Below are positions 8,921 to 18,863 of a stretch of 64,000 nt of DNA, piece by piece. Location: positions 1,096,203 to 1,160,202 of the forward strand of contig NZ_CP024034.1 in assembly GCF_002688585.1 (NCBI RefSeq). Reading direction: 5' to 3'. The notes beneath the pieces are model-generated. The model was not told the DNA's origin, ran no database searches, and worked only from the letters and a program-made list of their open reading frames with translations. The stretch is from Candidatus Fonsibacter ubiquis (GTDB taxonomy: Bacteria; Pseudomonadota; Alphaproteobacteria; Pelagibacterales; Pelagibacteraceae). The number at the start of each line of letters is the position of its first letter. Position 1 is the first letter of the stretch. Position numbers and translations under genes: made by a program.

Positions 8921-10789
8921 ATGAATTTAGAAAAAGATTTTGATGTAATCGTAATCGGAGCAGGACACGCTGGTTGTGAGGCAGCAGCAGCAGCAGCTAG
9001 ATCTGGGGTCCACACAGCCCTTATTACTAATTCATTATCAACAATTGGTGAAATGTCTTGTAACCCTGCAATTGGCGGCCTTGGCAAAGGACATTTAGTA
9101 AGAGAAATTGATGCATTAGATGGCATTATGGGTGTGGTTGCGGATCAATCTGGAATACAATTTAGATTATTAAATAGCAGCAGAGGTCACGCCGTTAGAG
9201 GACCAAGAACGCAGTCAGATAGAGAGCTTTACAAAAAATATATGCAAGAAATGCTCTTAAACTATTGTAATTTAAGCCTTTTTTATGACCCTGTTAGCAG
9301 ATTTGAGTTTAACAAAAATAAAATCATTTCAGTTGAAACTCAGTCTGGAAATTTTTTTAGAGCTAAAAAATTTATTTTAACAACTGGAACTTTTTTAAAT
9401 GGACTAATTCATATTGGTAATGAAAAAATTTCAGCAGGAAGAATAGATGAAAAACCTACCCTCGGATTAAGTGAGCAACTAAAAAAATTAGATTTTAAAA
9501 TTGGGAGATTAAAAACTGGAACACCGCCAAGACTTGATGGAACAACTATTAATTATGAAAATTTAGAAATGCAGTCTGCTGATGAAAATCCTTTTTTCTT
9601 TTCATATCTAACAAAAAAAATTAATGCCAAACAAGTCTCCTGTGGAATGACCTATACCAATGATAAGGTTCATAAAATTATTGAAAAAAATTTAAAACGG
9701 AGTGCGATGTATTCTGGCTCTATTAAAAGTGTTGGCCCTAGATATTGTCCTTCAATTGAAGATAAGATTGTAAAATTTAAAGACAAACAACGTCATCAAA
9801 TTTTTTTAGAACCGGAGAGTCTTTCAACGAATGTAGTTTATCCAAATGGTATATCAACTTCACTTCCAAAGGAAATTCAGCAAGAAATATTGTTTAAAAT
9901 CAATGGTTTACAGAATGTTCGTATGATAAAGGCTGGTTACGCAATCGAGTATGATTATGTCTTTCCAACCGAATTAGATTTTACATTAAGAACAAAAAAA
10001 ATAGAAAATTTATATCTTGCTGGTCAAATTAATGGCACCACAGGATACGAGGAGGCTGCTGCCCAAGGTATTGTGGCAGGTCTTAATGCTGCCATGTCTG
10101 TTAAAAATTTAGAGCCAATAAAATTTGAAAGATCTCAATCTTATATCGGAGTTATGATTGATGACTTAATTACCAAAGGTGTAAGTGAACCTTACAGAAT
10201 GTTTACATCAAGAGCTGAGTATAGGTTAACTCTAAGAGCGGACAATGCAGATTTACGATTAACGCCTTTAGCTATTAAACATAAATTTATTTCTGAAACC
10301 CGAAAGACTAAATTTGTCAATAAAATCAATAGTTTAGATGAGTTTAAACAAATCTTGTCTGAAAAAATAGTTTCTCCAAGTTTTCTTAAGAAAAACGGGA
10401 TTAAAATATCACAGGATGGTAAAAAAAAATCCTTACTTCAAGTTTTAAAGTTTAAAGATGTTACGTTAGATAGGCTAAGAGAAATTTTTTTAGATCTTCC
10501 AAAATACGATAATGAAATTGAAGACTTAATAAAAACGGAATCTCATTATAGCGGCTATATTTTGCAGCAACAAAAAGACATCAATATATTTGAAAAAGAT
10601 GAAAAACTTCTAATTCCAAATTATATTGATTATAATTCTATTTCAGGTCTTTCCAATGAGATAAAAAGAAAACTAAACGATATTAGACCAAAAACTTTTG
10701 GACAGGCTTTAAGAATAGATGGAGTAACACCAGCTTCCATAAACATTTTAATGATTTATTGTAAAAATTACTTTAAAAGAGCATCCTGA
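8921..10789 (+). CDS. mnmG: tRNA uridine-5-carboxymethylaminomethyl modification enzyme MnmG (GidA)
   Basis: MnmG is the FAD- and NADH-binding partner of MnmE in wobble-uridine modification. The FAD-binding fold is VIVIGAGHAGCEAAAAAARSG (residues 9-29). The family blocks SRGHAVRGPRTQSDR, KTGTPPRLDG, YCPSIEDKIV and AGQINGTTGYEEAAAQG are all present. At 622 residues it is full length. A run of GCA codons near base 8980 encodes the alanine stretch and is not a repeat of note. The next gene, rsmG, begins four bases after its stop. Confidence 0.98.
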   Translation: MNLEKDFDVIVIGAGHAGCEAAAAAARSGVHTALITNSLSTIGEMSCNPAIGGLGKGHLVREIDALDGIMGVVADQSGIQFRLLNSSRGHAVRGPRTQSDRELYKKYMQEMLLNYCNLSLFYDPVSRFEFNKNKIISVETQSGNFFRAKKFILTTGTFLNGLIHIGNEKISAGRIDEKPTLGLSEQLKKLDFKIGRLKTGTPPRLDGTTINYENLEMQSADENPFFFSYLTKKINAKQVSCGMTYTNDKVHKIIEKNLKRSAMYSGSIKSVGPRYCPSIEDKIVKFKDKQRHQIFLEPESLSTNVVYPNGISTSLPKEIQQEILFKINGLQNVRMIKAGYAIEYDYVFPTELDFTLRTKKIENLYLAGQINGTTGYEEAAAQGIVAGLNAAMSVKNLEPIKFERSQSYIGVMIDDLITKGVSEPYRMFTSRAEYRLTLRADNADLRLTPLAIKHKFISETRKTKFVNKINSLDEFKQILSEKIVSPSFLKKNGIKISQDGKKKSLLQVLKFKDVTLDRLREIFLDLPKYDNEIEDLIKTESHYSGYILQQQKDINIFEKDEKLLIPNYIDYNSISGLSNEIKRKLNDIRPKTFGQALRIDGVTPASINILMIYCKNYFKRAS

Positions 10790-10793
10790 TCTA

Positions 10794-11423
10794 ATGGATG
10801 AAGATATTGATTTTTTTAAGAAAAAATTCAATGTTTCACGTGAAACAATAGAAAAATTAAAAATATATTATAAATTCTTAATAGAAAAAAATAAAACACT
10901 TAATTTAATTGGTAAAAATACAGAAAAATCAATATTTACAAGGCATTTCAAAGACTCAGCTCAGATATATGATTTAATAGATAAAAAATTAGATATAATA
11001 GATATAGGTTCTGGAGCTGGATTCCCTGGAATTATCGTAAAAATTCTTATGGAAAATGAAAATTTAAAAGGAAATATTATATTAATAGAAAAAAGTTCAA
11101 AAAAATCGAACTTTTTAAGAGATTTGTGCATAAAACTTGATTTAAAAGTTAAAATTGAGAATAAAAGATTAGAGATTTATGATTTTTTAGAAACTAGCAC
11201 TGTAGTTTCTAGGGCATTCAAATCTACTTTAGATACGATTAATATTCTTTATAGAAACATAAAAAATATTAAAGAGTTAGTTTTGTTAAAAGGGAAAACT
11301 TATCAACAGGAAATAGATAATGCTAAAAAAAAATATACTTTTGAATTAGAAAAATTTAGAAGCATTACATCGGATGATTCATCTATTATCAAAATCAGAA
11401 ACATTAAACTTAATACAACTTAA
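10794..11423 (+). CDS. rsmG: 16S rRNA (guanine-N7) methyltransferase RsmG (GidB)
   Basis: RsmG uses S-adenosylmethionine to methylate N7 of G527 in 16S rRNA. The N-terminal NVSRETIEKLKIYYKFL, the SAM-binding IDIGSGAGFPGI and the later VVSRAFKS motif are all family hallmarks. It has 209 residues, normal for the family. The codons for N13-T18 contain a perfect parS site (see separate entry). It sits between mnmG and parA, the classical gidA-gidB-parA-parB order. It ends eight bases before parA. Confidence 0.96.
   Translation: MDEDIDFFKKKFNVSRETIEKLKIYYKFLIEKNKTLNLIGKNTEKSIFTRHFKDSAQIYDLIDKKLDIIDIGSGAGFPGIIVKILMENENLKGNIILIEKSSKKSNFLRDLCIKLDLKVKIENKRLEIYDFLETSTVVSRAFKSTLDTINILYRNIKNIKELVLLKGKTYQQEIDNAKKKYTFELEKFRSITSDDSSIIKIRNIKLNTT
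10832..10847. other. parS: parS centromere site (ParB-binding palindrome)
   Basis: The 16-base palindrome TGTTTCACGTGAAACA is a perfect match to the consensus chromosomal parS sequence. It lies inside the rsmG coding region, where it encodes Val-Ser-Arg-Glu-Thr, and it is about 0.6 kb upstream of parA. ParB from the adjacent gene would nucleate here and spread, and ParA would segregate the complex. It is the only full copy I noticed in the window. Confidence 0.93.
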
Positions 11424-11431
11424 AGTTGTAA

Positions 11432-12232
11432 ATGCCTAGGATAATTTCTGTCATAAATCAAAAAGGTGGTGTTGGCAAAACTACAACAGCAATTAATTTA
11501 GCAGCAGGCCTTGCCTTAAAAAATTTTAAAGTTTTATTAATAGATTTAGATCCTCAAGGTAATGCCTCTACAGGTGTTGGAATAACTCAAAGTGAAAGAG
11601 AAAAATCTATTTACGATTTATTAATAAAAAAAGATTCTTTTGCAGAATGTATAAAAAAAACAAAAATAGAAAATTTAAGCATCATTCCAGCAAATGCAGA
11701 ATTGTCTGGTTTAGAAACTGAAGTTGCAAATAATTCTCAAAAAGCTTTTTTATTAAAAAATATTATTGATGGATCAGAAAATATTTTAGAAAAAGAAAAA
11801 TTTTCTTATATTATAATTGATTGTCCACCATCTCTTAGTCTTTTAACAATTATGTCTTTAGTAATTTCGCATTCATTAGTTGTGCCATTACAGGCTGAAT
11901 TTTTTGCACTGGAAGGCTTAAGTCAATTAGTAAAAACCATTGATCGTATAAAAATTAATTTAAATCCTAATTTAGAAATACAAGGGATAGTTTTAACTAT
12001 GTATGACAAGCGTAATAAATTGTGTGCAGATGTTGAAAAAGAAGGACGTAATTTCTTTGGAAATAAGGTTTATAGCGTAAATATACCACGAAATGTAAGG
12101 ATTTCCGAGGCTCCCTCCTTTGGGATGCCAGTAATCCTATATGATAAATATTGTGCAGGATCCCTTGCATATAATCAGTTTGTTGAAGAGTTTTTGGTTA
12201 GAGAAAATTTACAGGAAAAAAAAGTAGCATAA
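11432..12232 (+). CDS. parA: Chromosome-partitioning ATPase ParA (Soj)
   Basis: ParA is the ATPase that moves ParB-parS complexes and so separates sister origins. The deviant Walker A motif KGGVGKTT is at residues 11-18, with DLDPQGNASTG as the A' motif and IIDCPPSL as Walker B. It has 266 residues, the size of chromosomal ParA/Soj without an extra N-terminal DNA-binding domain. It starts immediately after rsmG and abuts parB with no gap, indicating one transcript. Confidence 0.97.
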   Translation: MPRIISVINQKGGVGKTTTAINLAAGLALKNFKVLLIDLDPQGNASTGVGITQSEREKSIYDLLIKKDSFAECIKKTKIENLSIIPANAELSGLETEVANNSQKAFLLKNIIDGSENILEKEKFSYIIIDCPPSLSLLTIMSLVISHSLVVPLQAEFFALEGLSQLVKTIDRIKINLNPNLEIQGIVLTMYDKRNKLCADVEKEGRNFFGNKVYSVNIPRNVRISEAPSFGMPVILYDKYCAGSLAYNQFVEEFLVRENLQEKKVA

Positions 12233-13099
12233 ATGATTGGAAATAAATTTAAAGGTTTAGGAAAAGGTTTGTCAGCATTGATGGGTGACGTTGGGCCTGA
12301 AAATATTGAAACAAAAAATCTAGCGGAAAAAATTCCTATTCATTTTATATTTCCAAATCCATCTCAACCAAGAAAAAATTTTGATCAAAATTTATTAAAT
12401 GAACTATCAGAGTCAATTAAAGAGCAAGGTATAATACAGCCTATATTAGTTAGAAAAAAATCAGAGGAAAATTTTGAAATTGTAGCAGGAGAGAGAAGAT
12501 GGCGTGCAGCCCAACTTGCAAAAATTCATGAAGTACCTGCAATCGTTTTAAATATTGACGATAAAAAATCATTAGAGTTTGCAATTTTAGAAAATATTCA
12601 AAGGTCTGATTTAAATGGAATTGAGGAAGCTTTAGGTTATGATAATTTAGTTAAAAAATTTGGCTATTCACAAGAAACTTTATCTAAAATTTTAGGAAAA
12701 AGCAGAAGTCATATTGCTAATACATTAAGGCTTGCAGGACTTCCTGAAGAGATACAAAAAATGATTGCAGATGGACTATTAACATCTGGACATGCTAGAT
12801 GTTTAGTGAATGTTCCAGATAATATTAAACTTGCTAAAATAATCGTTAATAAAAATCTTTCCGTTCGGCAGGCTGAATTTTTAGTTAAAAAGGAACAAGT
12901 TTTCGGAACACTAAAAAAAATTAAATCATTTAATAAAGATACTAATATTAAATCTTTAGAAAATGAACTTGAGCTTAGTATGGGAATAAAAGTAGATATT
13001 AAAAATAAAAAAAATAATTCAGGTGAAATTAAGTTTTCATACAAAAATCTCGAACAGTTAAATAAAATTATTAGTGTTCTTAAAGGATATTTTAGATAA
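12233..13099 (+). CDS. parB: Chromosome-partitioning protein ParB (Spo0J)
   Basis: ParB is the CTP-dependent clamp that loads at parS. The N-terminal GLGKGLSALMGD is typical of chromosomal ParB. NPSQPRKNF begins the catalytic domain, and GERRWRAAQLA carries the conserved arginine-rich CTP-binding patch. The helix-turn-helix is seen in YSQETLSKILGKSRSHIANTLRL. The C-terminal dimerisation region extends past residue 235. It is 288 residues long. Its start directly follows the parA stop, and its last 42 bases overlap the opposing holA gene. Confidence 0.97.
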   Translation: MIGNKFKGLGKGLSALMGDVGPENIETKNLAEKIPIHFIFPNPSQPRKNFDQNLLNELSESIKEQGIIQPILVRKKSEENFEIVAGERRWRAAQLAKIHEVPAIVLNIDDKKSLEFAILENIQRSDLNGIEEALGYDNLVKKFGYSQETLSKILGKSRSHIANTLRLAGLPEEIQKMIADGLLTSGHARCLVNVPDNIKLAKIIVNKNLSVRQAEFLVKKEQVFGTLKKIKSFNKDTNIKSLENELELSMGIKVDIKNKKNNSGEIKFSYKNLEQLNKIISVLKGYFR

Positions 13100-14080
13100 A
13101 TTTTGAGTTAAAAAATAAAAAAACTGAGTATCTTGGGCTAATTCATCTCTTTTAAAATTTGTCTCGATAATATTTAAATTAATTAGTAATTTTTCAAGAT
13201 TTTTAGAACTCCAAGTTTTTAAGATATTCTTAATTCTGTCTTTATCCTTCCAAAAGATGGGTGGCTTATATTTTTCAAGCTTTTCATCGGTTGAAAGTTT
13301 TTTATCCATTTTTTGAATATCTAAAATTTTCATAATAAATAATCTTAAGATTATGACAATTTCTATGAAATTTTTTTCATAATTAGACATGTTGGATATA
13401 AAATCATTGATGTTTTTCTCATTTTTAGACAATAAAATATCAATAATCTCGTCATTTTTTTTTAGATCATTTTCGGTGCAAATTTCCTCAATAATTTTAT
13501 CAGTAATTTTTTTGGTATTTTTATAAATGTTTATTTTCTCAACCGCTTCTTTGATCTTAGATCTTTTAAGGGATGAAAAATTTAAAATAGTCTCAATTTG
13601 GTTTTCATTAAGTTCTAATTTATGGATCTGAACTTGTTGTATTAAAAATTTCTTTATATCAAATTTTGTCTCTTGGTAACAAGGTATGCAAATAGAGATC
13701 CTGTCGTATTCACCAAATTGTCTTAACTTTGAATTTTTCTGCAAAATTTCAGAATTTATAATTATTAAAGTATCTTGAATATTATTTTTAATAGAATTTA
13801 TGATTTCTAAAATTTTATCAGAGCAATTTTTTATAATATTTATATTTTTATTTTCCTCAAATAATGATCCATTTAAATAGTAATTAGTAATATCATCTGG
13901 TTTTTTTAAAATATCATCTTCAAAAATAACTTTTGAATTTTGATTTTTAACTTCACACAAAGATAGAATTTGATCATTCAAATCATTTATTAAATCTTGA
14001 TTTTCTCCATAAAGGACAATGATTTTATTAAGGAAGAAATCTTTTTTTTTTAAGGAGATTTCTTGTGATTTTACAATCAT
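13058..14080 (-). CDS. holA: DNA polymerase III delta subunit HolA
   Basis: HolA is the delta subunit of the clamp loader, which opens the sliding clamp at primer ends. The N-terminus KIIVLYGENQDLINDLNDQIL is the family pattern, in place of a true Walker A. The rest is rich in Lys, Asn and Ile and weakly conserved, as is normal for delta. It has 340 residues. It follows lptE and leuS on the minus strand, the common leuS-lptE-holA order, which supports the call. Its 3' end overlaps parB by 42 bases. Confidence 0.86.
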   Translation of the reverse strand: MIVKSQEISLKKKDFFLNKIIVLYGENQDLINDLNDQILSLCEVKNQNSKVIFEDDILKKPDDITNYYLNGSLFEENKNINIIKNCSDKILEIINSIKNNIQDTLIIINSEILQKNSKLRQFGEYDRISICIPCYQETKFDIKKFLIQQVQIHKLELNENQIETILNFSSLKRSKIKEAVEKINIYKNTKKITDKIIEEICTENDLKKNDEIIDILLSKNEKNINDFISNMSNYEKNFIEIVIILRLFIMKILDIQKMDKKLSTDEKLEKYKPPIFWKDKDRIKNILKTWSSKNLEKLLINLNIIETNFKRDELAQDTQFFYFLTQNLSKISFKNTNNFI

Positions 14081-14085
14081 TAAAA

Positions 14086-14550
14086 CTATCTTAATGAGAC
14101 TTTAGATTTAAATAATATATTTTGAATTATAGAGTCTAATAATATTCTTTTTTCATTATTTTTGATGATAGAATTATTTGATAAATTATCAGTAACTGCA
14201 ACTCGCTTATCTTTTGAGATAGCATCTTGGTAGATCACTACTCCGTTTTTATCTTGAAACTGGTAACTAACAGTGAGTTTTATAATTTCCTCAGTGGCTA
14301 TTCCTCTATTATCTACTATAGAGCTTTCTGCGGTATCATAAATTTGAGCTTTAAATATATAAGCATTCATATCTTTTTCATCTTTTTTAAAATTTAATTT
14401 TTGTTCAAGATTAAATGCAAGATCTTTATCTCCTACGATTTCTGATTTTGAAATAATGACTTGCTTTTGATTTCCAACATAAATAGGAGAAAATCCACAT
14501 CCTGAGATAACGACAAGAAGTAAAATTGTTATTAGTATTTTATTTTTCAT
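14086..14550 (-). CDS. lptE: LPS-assembly lipoprotein LptE
   Basis: LptE plugs the LptD barrel that inserts lipopolysaccharide into the outer membrane. A lipoprotein signal peptide ends at the lipobox VISGC, followed by the family start GFSPIY. The rest is a short alpha/beta domain. I chose the ATG at 14550 over an in-frame TTG nine bases upstream. That gives 154 residues and an 11-base overlap with the leuS 3' end. The context between leuS and holA is the strongest support, since LptE is poorly conserved. Confidence 0.85.
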   Translation of the reverse strand: MKNKILITILLLVVISGCGFSPIYVGNQKQVIISKSEIVGDKDLAFNLEQKLNFKKDEKDMNAYIFKAQIYDTAESSIVDNRGIATEEIIKLTVSYQFQDKNGVVIYQDAISKDKRVAVTDNLSNNSIIKNNEKRILLDSIIQNILFKSKVSLR

Positions 14551-17071
14551 TGGTGACAATATTTAGCAATTTATTTTTTACAAAAATTTTTTTTGTTATA
14601 GTAGTTTTTTCCAATATAACTTTTATATTTTTAATTGCTAAGGATTTACTAAAAATACTCTCCTCCGTTTCATTGTGGATAGCGTTGATAATTGCTCTTT
14701 TTTTACCATTTATTTGAACAACCACATTAAATTCATCTTTTCTTAATGATTCATTATCAAATTTAGGCCACTCTTGAATAGCAAGATCTGTTTTTTTTGT
14801 AACTTTTTCCCAGCATTCATTTGCAACATATGGAATAAAAGCTGAGATAATTATTAAATATTTTTTAAAAACATCAATTAAACTTTTTTTACCAACCCCT
14901 AATTTTTCAATTTCATCATTGAGAAGATTTAAAAAGGTATATAATTTTGCAACTGCAACATTCATTTGAAATTTTTCAACACAGTCTGAGATTTCTTTTA
15001 CTAAAATATCAACTTTAATTAAAAAATTTTTATCAAAATTTTCATTTGTCTTTTGGTAATCTAATATTTTCTCACATGTCCGAAAAATTTTTTGAACATA
15101 TTTATAAGCTCCCTGAATACCGCTATCGCTCCATTGAATGTCACGATCTGGAGGACTATCAGATAATATAAACCATCTTACCGCATCGGAGCCATAAATT
15201 TTTATAATATCATCTGGATCTACAATATTTTTCTTTGATTTTGACATTGCTTGGCTGTCACCCTTTAAAACTTTTAACTTATTATTTAAAAAATATTTTC
15301 CATCTTCAAATTTTACATCCTTTGGAAATACCCAATCTCCTTTTTCAGTTTTAAAGGTTGGATGACAAACCATTCCTTGGGTAAAAAGATTTTGAAATGG
15401 TTCTGAAAATTTAAATTTAAACTCATCTTTTAAAGCAAGGGTAAAAAATCTTGAATATAAAAGATGTAAAATTGCATGTTCAACTCCACCAATATATTGA
15501 TCAACGGGCATCCAATAGTTTACATTCTCTTCATTAAATGGAAGCTTTTGTTCTTTGGGTGAACAAAATCTTAAAAAATACCAAGAGGAATCTACAAAGG
15601 TATCAAGGGTATCTGTTTCACGAATAGCCTTCATGCCAGTTTCTGGGCACTTTGTATATTTCCATGTTGGATGGTTTTCCAAAGGATTTCCAGGTTTATT
15701 AAAATCAATGTCCTCAGGAAGTGTAATGGGTAAATCTTTTTCAGGAACAGGAATTATTTTACCATCCTCACGGTAAAGAATTGGGATAGGGCAACCCCAA
15801 TATCTTTGCCTTGATATTCCCCAATCTTTTAATCTATAAATTGTTTTAGAATTTCCAATTTTTTTATCTTCAACAATTTTAATTATTTTTCTCTTCGCTT
15901 CATTAACGCTAAGATCGTTTAAAAAATCAGAGTTAATTATAAAACCATCATCTACATAAGCCTCATCTTTAATTTTTATATCTTGAGATTTATTAGGTGA
16001 TACAACAGGCAATACCTCTAATTTATATTTTAATGCGAACTCCAGATCTCTTTGATCATGGGCTGGGCAGCCATAAATTGCACCTGTGCCATAATCCAAA
16101 AGTATGAAATTGCTCACATAAATTGGCAATTTTTTATCTTTAATAAATGGGTGATGAACAAAGTAAGGAGTTTTAAAACCTAATTTTTCATTTTTTGATA
16201 ATGAAGATTCAATTGCGATATTTTTAAGTGCTTCTTTTTTAAATTTTAAAAAATTTCCATCACTTTCAAAAAATTGAGTGAAAGGATGATCAGGAGCAAT
16301 TGCAATAAAGGATGCTCCAAAAATTGTATCAGGTCGAGTCGTAAAAATTTTTATTTTTTCATTATTATTTGTTAAAAAATCAATCTCGCACCCAATGGAT
16401 TTCCCAATCCAATTTTTTTGCATTAATTTAACTTTTTCAGGCCAGCCCGTTAAATTCTCAAGGGATTCTAAAAGTTCATCTGAATATTTTGTAATATTTA
16501 AAAACCACTGACTTAATTTTTTTTTTTCAACGATTGCTCCCGATCTCCAACCTTTGCCATCAATAACTTGCTCATTTGCAAGTACTGTTTGATCGATGGG
16601 ATCCCAATTTACATAGCTTTCTTTTTTATAAACTAGGCCTTTTTTAAAGAAAAAAGAAAATAATGATTGTTGTTGTTTATAATAATTTTCATCACAAGTT
16701 GAAACTTCTTTATCCCAATCAATGGAAAGACCAAGTCGTTGCAATTGACTTTTCATAACTGCAATATTTTTTTTAGTCCAAACTACAGGATGTAATTTAT
16801 TTTGAATGGCTGCATTTTCGGCAGGAAGACCAAAGGCATCCCAGCCCATAGGATGAAGAACATTATAACCCTTAAGCCTTTTGTAATTCGCAATTACATC
16901 ACCTAAGGTATAATTTCGAACATGTCCCATATGAATGTTGCCTGATGGATAAGGAAACATTTCAAGGCAATAAAATTTTTTACCTAAATTTTTTTTAGTT
17001 TTAAATATTTGATTTTTTTCGAAAAAAGACTGCCATTTATTTTCAACGACTAAAGGATTATATTTTTCCAT
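14540..17071 (-). CDS. leuS: Leucyl-tRNA synthetase LeuS
   Basis: LeuS charges tRNA-Leu. The class I HIGH motif is seen in [20 protein letters not shown] near residue 45, and the editing domain contains [12 protein letters not shown]. The KMSKS loop reads AMSKSKKN around residue 607, with Ala in place of the first Lys; the key second Lys is kept. The C-terminal anticodon-binding domain is complete at 843 residues. It heads the leuS-lptE-holA unit and follows a DUF3576 lipoprotein gene by ten bases. Confidence 0.97.
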   Translation of the reverse strand: MEKYNPLVVENKWQSFFEKNQIFKTKKNLGKKFYCLEMFPYPSGNIHMGHVRNYTLGDVIANYKRLKGYNVLHPMGWDAFGLPAENAAIQNKLHPVVWTKKNIAVMKSQLQRLGLSIDWDKEVSTCDENYYKQQQSLFSFFFKKGLVYKKESYVNWDPIDQTVLANEQVIDGKGWRSGAIVEKKKLSQWFLNITKYSDELLESLENLTGWPEKVKLMQKNWIGKSIGCEIDFLTNNNEKIKIFTTRPDTIFGASFIAIAPDHPFTQFFESDGNFLKFKKEALKNIAIESSLSKNEKLGFKTPYFVHHPFIKDKKLPIYVSNFILLDYGTGAIYGCPAHDQRDLEFALKYKLEVLPVVSPNKSQDIKIKDEAYVDDGFIINSDFLNDLSVNEAKRKIIKIVEDKKIGNSKTIYRLKDWGISRQRYWGCPIPILYREDGKIIPVPEKDLPITLPEDIDFNKPGNPLENHPTWKYTKCPETGMKAIRETDTLDTFVDSSWYFLRFCSPKEQKLPFNEENVNYWMPVDQYIGGVEHAILHLLYSRFFTLALKDEFKFKFSEPFQNLFTQGMVCHPTFKTEKGDWVFPKDVKFEDGKYFLNNKLKVLKGDSQAMSKSKKNIVDPDDIIKIYGSDAVRWFILSDSPPDRDIQWSDSGIQGAYKYVQKIFRTCEKILDYQKTNENFDKNFLIKVDILVKEISDCVEKFQMNVAVAKLYTFLNLLNDEIEKLGVGKKSLIDVFKKYLIIISAFIPYVANECWEKVTKKTDLAIQEWPKFDNESLRKDEFNVVVQINGKKRAIINAIHNETEESIFSKSLAIKNIKVILEKTTITKKIFVKNKLLNIVTNEK

Positions 17072-17081
17072 CCCTTAAAAA

Positions 17082-17603
17082 TTATTTTTTTTCTTTTTTA
17101 GCTTCTTCGATCTTAATAGTACGAGCTGAGGTAATAATGCTATCTTTTATAGAATTTGCAAAATTTTGATCAAGGGTGGAGTTGGAGCAGCGATCAATAC
17201 TTTCACAAATTTTTTTATGTGCTGATATTTTAATAGAGTCCGACCTCAACTCATTACTTAAGAATTGAACCGAAATCTTTATTTGTTCTTTAGGATTATT
17301 AGATTGAGAGTACCAATCATAAATTATAATTCCGCCGCTATAATCTGCATTAAGCAAAGGTAAAAAGTCTAAGGATTTAAGAGTTGCTCTCCACAAAGGA
17401 TTGGAGTTAGAAAATTCAACATTATTCGTTGAAGATTTTGCTCCAATAGCACCAAAAAGCCCTCCTCGTTCTTCACTAAATTTTTTTGCTTTTGCTTGGG
17501 GATTGGTTTCAATAAGAATTTTTTCTCCTGTAACAGGGTCGACTTTTGCACAAGATACTAAAAAAATGCCTATAAATAACGACAAATATGTAATTTTTTT
17601 CAT
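17082..17603 (-). CDS. DUF3576-family lipoprotein
   Basis: This 173-residue protein has a lipoprotein signal peptide with lipobox LVSC at residues 15-18. The mature part includes GGLFGAIGAK, LWRATLKSLDFLPL and ADYSGGIIIYDWYS, the pattern of the alphaproteobacterial DUF3576 family. Members commonly sit just upstream of leuS, as here. The function is unknown; an envelope role is inferred from lipidation only. It is divergent from the porin gene across a 193-base region. Confidence 0.8.
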   Translation of the reverse strand: MKKITYLSLFIGIFLVSCAKVDPVTGEKILIETNPQAKAKKFSEERGGLFGAIGAKSSTNNVEFSNSNPLWRATLKSLDFLPLLNADYSGGIIIYDWYSQSNNPKEQIKISVQFLSNELRSDSIKISAHKKICESIDRCSNSTLDQNFANSIKDSIITSARTIKIEEAKKEKK

Positions 17604-17644
17604 AAAAAACCATATTTCATTAAATTTACAATAATATCAACAAT

Positions 17645-17671
17645 TTATGATGTGTCTTTTATGCAACATAA
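17645..17671. repeat. Imperfect dyad upstream of the porin gene
   Basis: TTATGATG (17645-17652) and CAACATAA (17664-17671) form an inverted repeat with seven of eight positions paired and an 11-base spacer. It lies in the 193-base gap between the DUF3576 gene and the porin gene, and could be an operator for either. The rest of that gap holds no gene that I can see. Confidence 0.3.
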
Positions 17672-17743
17672 TATTCGAAAATGCGTAAAAAATTCTTAAA
17701 ACATTGAAGGCACTCTTAGTTTTATAGTAAAAAACCTTTAAGT

Positions 17744-17770
17744 TTGTTTAGTAATTTAGTCGCTAAACAA
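17744..17770 (+). promoter_or_regulatory. Stem-loop in the porin leader
   Basis: TTGTTTAG (17744-17751) pairs perfectly with CTAAACAA (17763-17770) across an 11-base loop, and five T residues follow. Inside the loop, TTTAG (17755-17759) can pair instead with CTAAA (17763-17767), so two mutually exclusive hairpins are possible. The structure ends 26 bases before the porin ATG. It could be a weak attenuator, an mRNA-stabilising element or a target for a small RNA. Function is not established. Confidence 0.4.
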
Positions 17771-17796
17771 TTTTTAACAACTAACAAATAAAAAAC

Positions 17797-18834
17797 ATGA
17801 AAAAACTAATGATAACAAGTGCTTTAGTTGGATCTTTATTTGCTGGTGCTGCTAGTGCACAAACTACAGTTTCTGGTAATTTAGGGATTTCTTACTTTAG
17901 CGTTGGAAATGCTACCGAAAATAAAGCCAATGATCTTGGAACTTTTGGTAGAGAGTCACAAATTAACATCTCAAATAAGGGAAAATTAAATAACGGATTA
18001 GATTACGTTGCTGGTTTTTCTTTAGAGTTTGATGGTGGAGACAGTGCCGCAACAACTGGTGGAGCTATCACTAAGAACGTAGCTGTTGGTCAACAACAAG
18101 AAAACGTTTACATTGATTTCATAAGTGGAAATACAACATTTTCAGTTGGTGTAGATCACTTTCAAAACACAGATGCCCATTATACTAACTTAGTTGGTTT
18201 TGGTTACGTTGGTGCTGATGGTATAAATAATGCCGCTTCAATTTACCCAACATCTGGAGCATCTTTATATGGTAGCTGGGGAATAGGAGTTGCACAAAAA
18301 GCAGCAGGTGGTCAATTTGGTTTATACTACACACCTCATGCAAATAACACAGCAACTACAGACATTGGAAATACGCTAACTAAAGCAGCTGCAATTGATA
18401 ACCCATCTGGTTATGAATTAACGTACATTGGTGATGCTGGAGTTAAGGGTTTAACAGTTCTTGCGGGGTACGCACGCGCTGATTCTCCAACTGCAGGTGG
18501 AAAAGTTGGCGGACAAAGACTTGCTGCTAAATATAACCTAGGCTCATTAACATTTGCAATTGATGATGTTACGCAAAAAGCACTTAACTTAAGTGATACT
18601 GACGGCAGAAGTTATGGTGTTGCCTATGCGGTTAACAAAGATGTATCTGTTGGGTTAACTTATGCTGAAGCTAAAAGACCAGGCTTAAAAGATGAAGAAA
18701 CAGTGCTAGTTGCATTGGGTTACAATCTAGGACCTGTTACAGTTCAGGCTCAACATAAAATAGCTCAAAACGTTGCTGGCTCAGCTGCTAACGACGGTGA
18801 GATTACTGGAATTTATTTAGGAACAAAGTTCTAA
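17797..18834 (+). CDS. Outer-membrane porin
   Basis: This 345-residue protein has a classical signal peptide (MKKLMITSALVGSLFAGAASA, cleavage before QTTVSG). Alternating polar and hydrophobic strands rich in Gly and aromatic residues follow, and the last residue is Phe (YLGTKF), the outer-membrane assembly signal. It resembles alphaproteobacterial general porins of the Porin_4 type. The substrate range cannot be read. The gene stands alone, with a long leader and a strong terminator, as expected for an abundant protein. Its codons are less AT-rich than those of its neighbours, which also suggests high expression. Confidence 0.9.
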   Translation: MKKLMITSALVGSLFAGAASAQTTVSGNLGISYFSVGNATENKANDLGTFGRESQINISNKGKLNNGLDYVAGFSLEFDGGDSAATTGGAITKNVAVGQQQENVYIDFISGNTTFSVGVDHFQNTDAHYTNLVGFGYVGADGINNAASIYPTSGASLYGSWGIGVAQKAAGGQFGLYYTPHANNTATTDIGNTLTKAAAIDNPSGYELTYIGDAGVKGLTVLAGYARADSPTAGGKVGGQRLAAKYNLGSLTFAIDDVTQKALNLSDTDGRSYGVAYAVNKDVSVGLTYAEAKRPGLKDEETVLVALGYNLGPVTVQAQHKIAQNVAGSAANDGEITGIYLGTKF

Positions 18835-18863
18835 TTAATCTTAAACAGTAAAAGTTTTAAATA

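Noticed and set aside
8980..8998. GCA triplet run in mnmG
   Set aside because: It encodes the alanine stretch after the FAD-binding motif and is too short to be a microsatellite of interest.
15613..15630. TGTTTCACG, resembling half of a parS site, inside leuS
   Set aside because: Only the left half matches the palindrome; the right half (AATAG) does not, so ParB binding is unlikely.
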